Made by a program: the position numbers and the translations under genes. A stretch of 16,152 bases of DNA from Neolecta irregularis DAH-3 (lineage: Eukaryota > Ascomycota > Neolectomycetes > Neolectales > Neolectaceae), in assembly GCA_001929475.1 (NCBI GenBank), contig LXFE01000673.1:1-16152 (forward strand), in the 5' to 3' direction. The stretch's first letter is position 1. Each line of letters begins with the position of its first letter. The notes under the pieces were generated by a model. It had not been told where the DNA came from, did no database searches, and saw only the letters and a list, made by a program, of their open reading frames with translations. Shown here one piece after another: positions 12,653 to 16,152 of the stretch.

Positions 12653-14519
12653 ATGCCTCCACGGTTCCTCTTCCGCCCAGCCCGCTCCCATCCTCCCCAG
12701 CTCACTTCCAGAACTTCACGCAAGTCCTCTGGTGTTCGGCGGCACAGGACAATTCTCTACACCACTTTAGGTCTTTCGGCACTTGGGATTACTACTTACA
12801 GTGCCGATTCCACAAAACATAGTATAATCGCAGTAACGAGAGTAAATTACTCCTCAACCCGAGGAAAACCTTTAATTGGGGATAGTGTGCGAGGGTGGCT
12901 TCTGCTGTCGGCCTTGTTTTCCAGGATTATTACAAAACCATCAATGCAACATATATTACAGCAAAAGAACGTTTAGAGGCGATTTCAGAATGCCACTATC
13001 GATGTGCAAAGAAAGCGCTAAGCGTTTTTGAAAGAAATGGCGGAATTTACATTAAATTGGGTCAACATTTGAGTAGTATGGGGTACCTAATTCCACTGGT
13101 TTGGGATTCCTTTGACTTCTTGTTCTAATTAAAAGGAATGGACAACTACCATGACGGCTCTACAAGATCAATGTCCTGCCTCGTCATTAGATTCAATTCA
13201 TGAAATGTTTCTCACCGATCTCTCGATGTCCTTGGACGATCTATTCTCGTCCTTCGATCCAATTCCAATAGGCGTAGCAAGTCTCGCTCAAGTACATAAA
13301 GCAACTCTCCGGTCAACAGGCCAAATTGTCGCGGTTAAGCTTCAGCATCCTTCTCTGCAAGAATTTGTTCCTATCGATCTTGCGACCACAAGATGGGTGT
13401 TTGGTGCAATTAAAACTGTCTTCCCAGATTTCAAATTAACCTGGTTGAGCGATGAAATGGGTATAAGTCTTCCCCAAGAACTTGATTTTCGACTGGAGGC
13501 TCAGAATGCGAGGCGTACAGCAAAACACTTTGAAAAAGTGAGCGGCTCTGCCTTGAAAATTCCCGATATGATTTGGGCAGAAAAACGGATATTAATCATG
13601 GAATGTAACGTCTTCTCATGGGAAATGATTGATCTGGAAAGTTATTCAAGGATCTCGAATTGATGATCTCGAATTCTTTAAACGTGAAAAGATCAGCCGA
13701 AGTTCAGTTTCCGCCGAGCTTGCACGAATATTCAACGAAATGATCTTTGGTGATACTGGCTTACACTGCGATCCACATCAAGGGTATATAGTACCACAGT
13801 CGGTTAATATAACTCTCAGCAATCTGTTAATCCGCCCCCGTCCCTGTCATTCGCGTTCTAAATACAATTTCGAAGTCGTTTTACTAGACCACGGCCTTTA
13901 CAGAGATATATACAAGCCACTTCGTTGTTCCTACGCCCACCTATGGCTCTCAATAATCAATTCTGATCTCGATGGCATGCGAAAGGTTCTGTGATTTCTT
14001 CGTTGTGTTATCCTAATATGTAGTATTCAAAGGAAGTCGCTGGGATCTCCGATAGTCGATGGCCCCTTTTCGCAAGTGCGATAACAGGTCGAGATTTCTC
14101 AGTACTCATGCATGGAATTTCGACACCTCGGAATGAAGAAGAGTATAAACGGATCAATACGGCCGTTGGACAAGGGCTTGTGTTACAACTTATCGATCTC
14201 TTGTCCCAAATCCCACCTATCCTTCTTTTATTACTCAAAACAAATGATTTAACTCGGTTCGTCTGCTGTTATGGAGATGTGCATTAATCTTTTTAGAGCA
14301 TTAGACGAATCGCTTAAACTCCCGCCATCCGAGCGACCTTTTGTTATCTTGGCTCGATATTGTGCAAAAGTGGTTTATCAGGAAGAATGCGAATCGTCAT
14401 CTTTTTTGAAAAGGATTAGGCTACTAGGTCAGTACTCCTTTCTCCAGTTCAAACTCAGTATATATGAAAAGGCGTTGGGTTTATGGTTATGGTATTTAAT
14501 TCGAATTAAAGGGTATTAA
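12653..14519 (+). CDS. Mitochondrial ABC1/UbiB-family atypical kinase (Mcp2/ADCK-like), 7 exons
   Basis: Member of the ABC1/ADCK/UbiB protein-kinase-like family, closest in feel to yeast Mcp2 (YLR253W), a mitochondrial inner-membrane protein linked to lipid homeostasis. Exons 12653-12841, 12886-13098, 13136-13604, 13642-13783, 13820-13985, 14024-14256, 14297-14519; 1635 nt, 544 aa (Mcp2 about 569). The N-terminus is Arg/Ser-rich without acidic residues, a likely mitochondrial presequence, followed by a hydrophobic stretch. Visible features: KxGQ signature KLGQ at 120-123, nucleotide loop GVASLAQVH at 180-188 (the family's Ala-rich loop), VAVK with Lys202, catalytic loop HCDPHQGN at 332-339, and metal-binding DHG at 361-363 in place of DFG. 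Introns are 44, 37, 37, 36, 38 and 40 nt; the 36 nt one (13784-13819) splits the catalytic loop. Several donors are weak (GTTTGG, GTTCTG, GTTCGT), but each junction matches the family. Confidence 0.94.
13784..13819 (+). other. Stop-free 36 nt intron inside the UbiB catalytic loop
   Basis: The donor is GTATAT, the acceptor CTCAG, and there is an ATATAAC branch match. Removal joins GG to C AAT and restores HCDPHQGN. The intron is a multiple of three and has no in-frame stop, so an unspliced transcript would stay open and insert 12 residues between Gly338 and Asn339. Confidence 0.8.
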
Positions 14520-14646
14520 ATGTTGATGTTTAATTTTATATCTACACACCCATTGATATGGTCTCATATCATTCCCAATATATCTTGGGGTGATCTTTCA
14601 ACTCAAGAAAGCTACCATCTCGCCCGTTTTTAATCATGTGGGATGG
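14520..14646. other. Convergent 3' spacer
   Basis: Only 127 bp separate the stop codons of the UbiB-family gene (+) and the CFIm25 gene (-). The 3' UTRs of the two transcripts therefore probably overlap. The left half is AT-rich. No classic terminator is recognised. Confidence 0.4.
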
Positions 14647-15544
<898 letters not shown>

Positions 15545-15780
15545 TGTTTTGCTGGAGTAGCTTTCGGGGAAAGTACGAGGGACGTTGATTTAGAGCCACC
15601 AACCTCTCATATCTCTCACACAAAGAGATGTAGATACATGCTATTACATACATAAGGTTGCTATAGGTGTCTAAACACGGTGGTGATTCTGGGATAGTCC
15701 CCTTCTGCAGACCGGCAGATCTCGGAATACACATTCCGTTATATTCCGTATAAAAAGTTCTTTTTTCAGGTCCCGCCGTC
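15545..15780. promoter_or_regulatory. Bidirectional promoter region between CFIm25 and the J-protein gene
   Basis: A 236 bp head-to-head intergenic region. TATAAAAAG at 15749-15757 lies 24-32 bp before the J-protein ATG, a possible TATA box, although that spacing would leave almost no 5' UTR. A pyrimidine-rich TTTTTTCAG at 15761-15769 resembles a 3' splice site, so a 5' UTR intron is an alternative reading. No distinctive element was seen on the CFIm25 side. Confidence 0.45.
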
Positions 15781-16152
15781 ATGTCTTTTAAAAGTCCTCG
15801 CGACGACGAAGATGATCCAGATAATCTCTATTCTATTCTTGGGATCTCATCAAACGTATCCTACATCTCTGCTGCTTAATCTAAATTCCCAAGGCGACCG
15901 AGTCCCAGATTCGATCAGCTTACAAACACCTGTCGAAGTCCTTTCATCCCGATAAACATCCCGAGAATCTTGAACTTACTTCTGCGCTATTTAAGAAAAT
16001 AAACAAAGCTTATACTGGTATTGAATATTCATAGACTTTGCACGAATTGACTGCGGATAGTACTGATCGATTCGAATCAACGCTTGATATACGATCAATT
16101 GGGTGAACAAGGCCTCGAAATGAAGGTCCCGACCACTGTTGGACCTAGAAAC
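15781..16152 (+). CDS. DNAJC11-like J-domain protein, 5' part (3 exons seen, runs off the window)
   Basis: Hsp40/DnaJ-domain co-chaperone; the extended J domain near the N-terminus and the sequence just after it resemble DNAJC11, a mitochondrial J protein associated with the MICOS/cristae machinery in animals. Exons 15781-15855, 15894-16017 and 16061 to the window edge; 97 codons are present and the frame is open at 16152. The start ATG follows the intergenic region and opens an acidic leader (residues 7-14), then NLYSILGIS, the usual J-domain opening. Helix II is IRSAYKHLSKSFHPDKHPE, with the HPD motif at 43-45 that stimulates Hsp70 ATPase. Helix III is ALFKKINKAYTVL, followed by RLIYDQLGEQGL. 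Introns are 38 and 43 nt. The assignment to DNAJC11 rather than another J protein rests on a short segment and is moderate; J-domain identity is certain. Confidence 0.85.

Noticed and set aside
12400-12770. Overlapping open frames on both strands near the start of the UbiB-family gene
   Set aside because: They are shadows of the presequence exon or promoter. The plus-strand frame from the ATG at 12653 joins in frame to the conserved domain.

Overview
The window looks like nuclear DNA of a filamentous ascomycete (Pezizomycotina). The genes are split by many introns, and the spliced products read as fungal housekeeping proteins. Several resemble Pezizomycotina relatives more than yeast ones, such as a CFIm25 homologue and a DNAJC11-type J protein, neither of which I know from budding yeast. 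I cannot place it to genus.

Layout, left to right. (1) 677-4387 (+): complete PRP22/DHX8 spliceosomal DEAH helicase, nine exons, 1132 aa. (2) 4833-6211 (-): Gfo/Idh/MocA-type NAD(P) oxidoreductase, four exons, 421 aa, convergent with PRP22. (3) 6212-9953: a 3.7 kb gene-poor stretch with one tentative unrecognised minus-strand gene (7942-8618, perhaps reaching 9105). (4) 9954-11168 (-): membrane-anchored short-chain dehydrogenase, three exons, 380 aa, lacking the usual catalytic Tyr. (5) 11378-12016 (-): unrecognised Ser/Thr/Pro-rich protein. (6) 12653-14519 (+): mitochondrial ABC1/UbiB-family atypical kinase resembling yeast Mcp2, seven exons, 544 aa. (7) 14647-15544 (-): CFIm25/NUDT21 Nudix-fold polyadenylation factor, five exons, 247 aa. 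(8) 15781-16152 (+): start of a DNAJC11-like J-domain protein, running off the window. The CFIm25 and J-protein genes diverge from a 236 bp intergenic region.

There is no shared pathway or cluster; this is mostly ordinary housekeeping DNA. The striking property is the introns. The 25 I could place by protein-family continuity are only 34-49 nt long (mean about 39), many 34-38 nt, which is near the lower limit for spliceosomal introns. They have short donor-to-branch spacing, relaxed donors (including one GC-AG intron) and only one length divisible by three. That single exception has no stop codon and lies inside the catalytic loop of the UbiB kinase.

All gene models were built by hand from splice signals and remembered family conservation; no alignment or transcript data were available.
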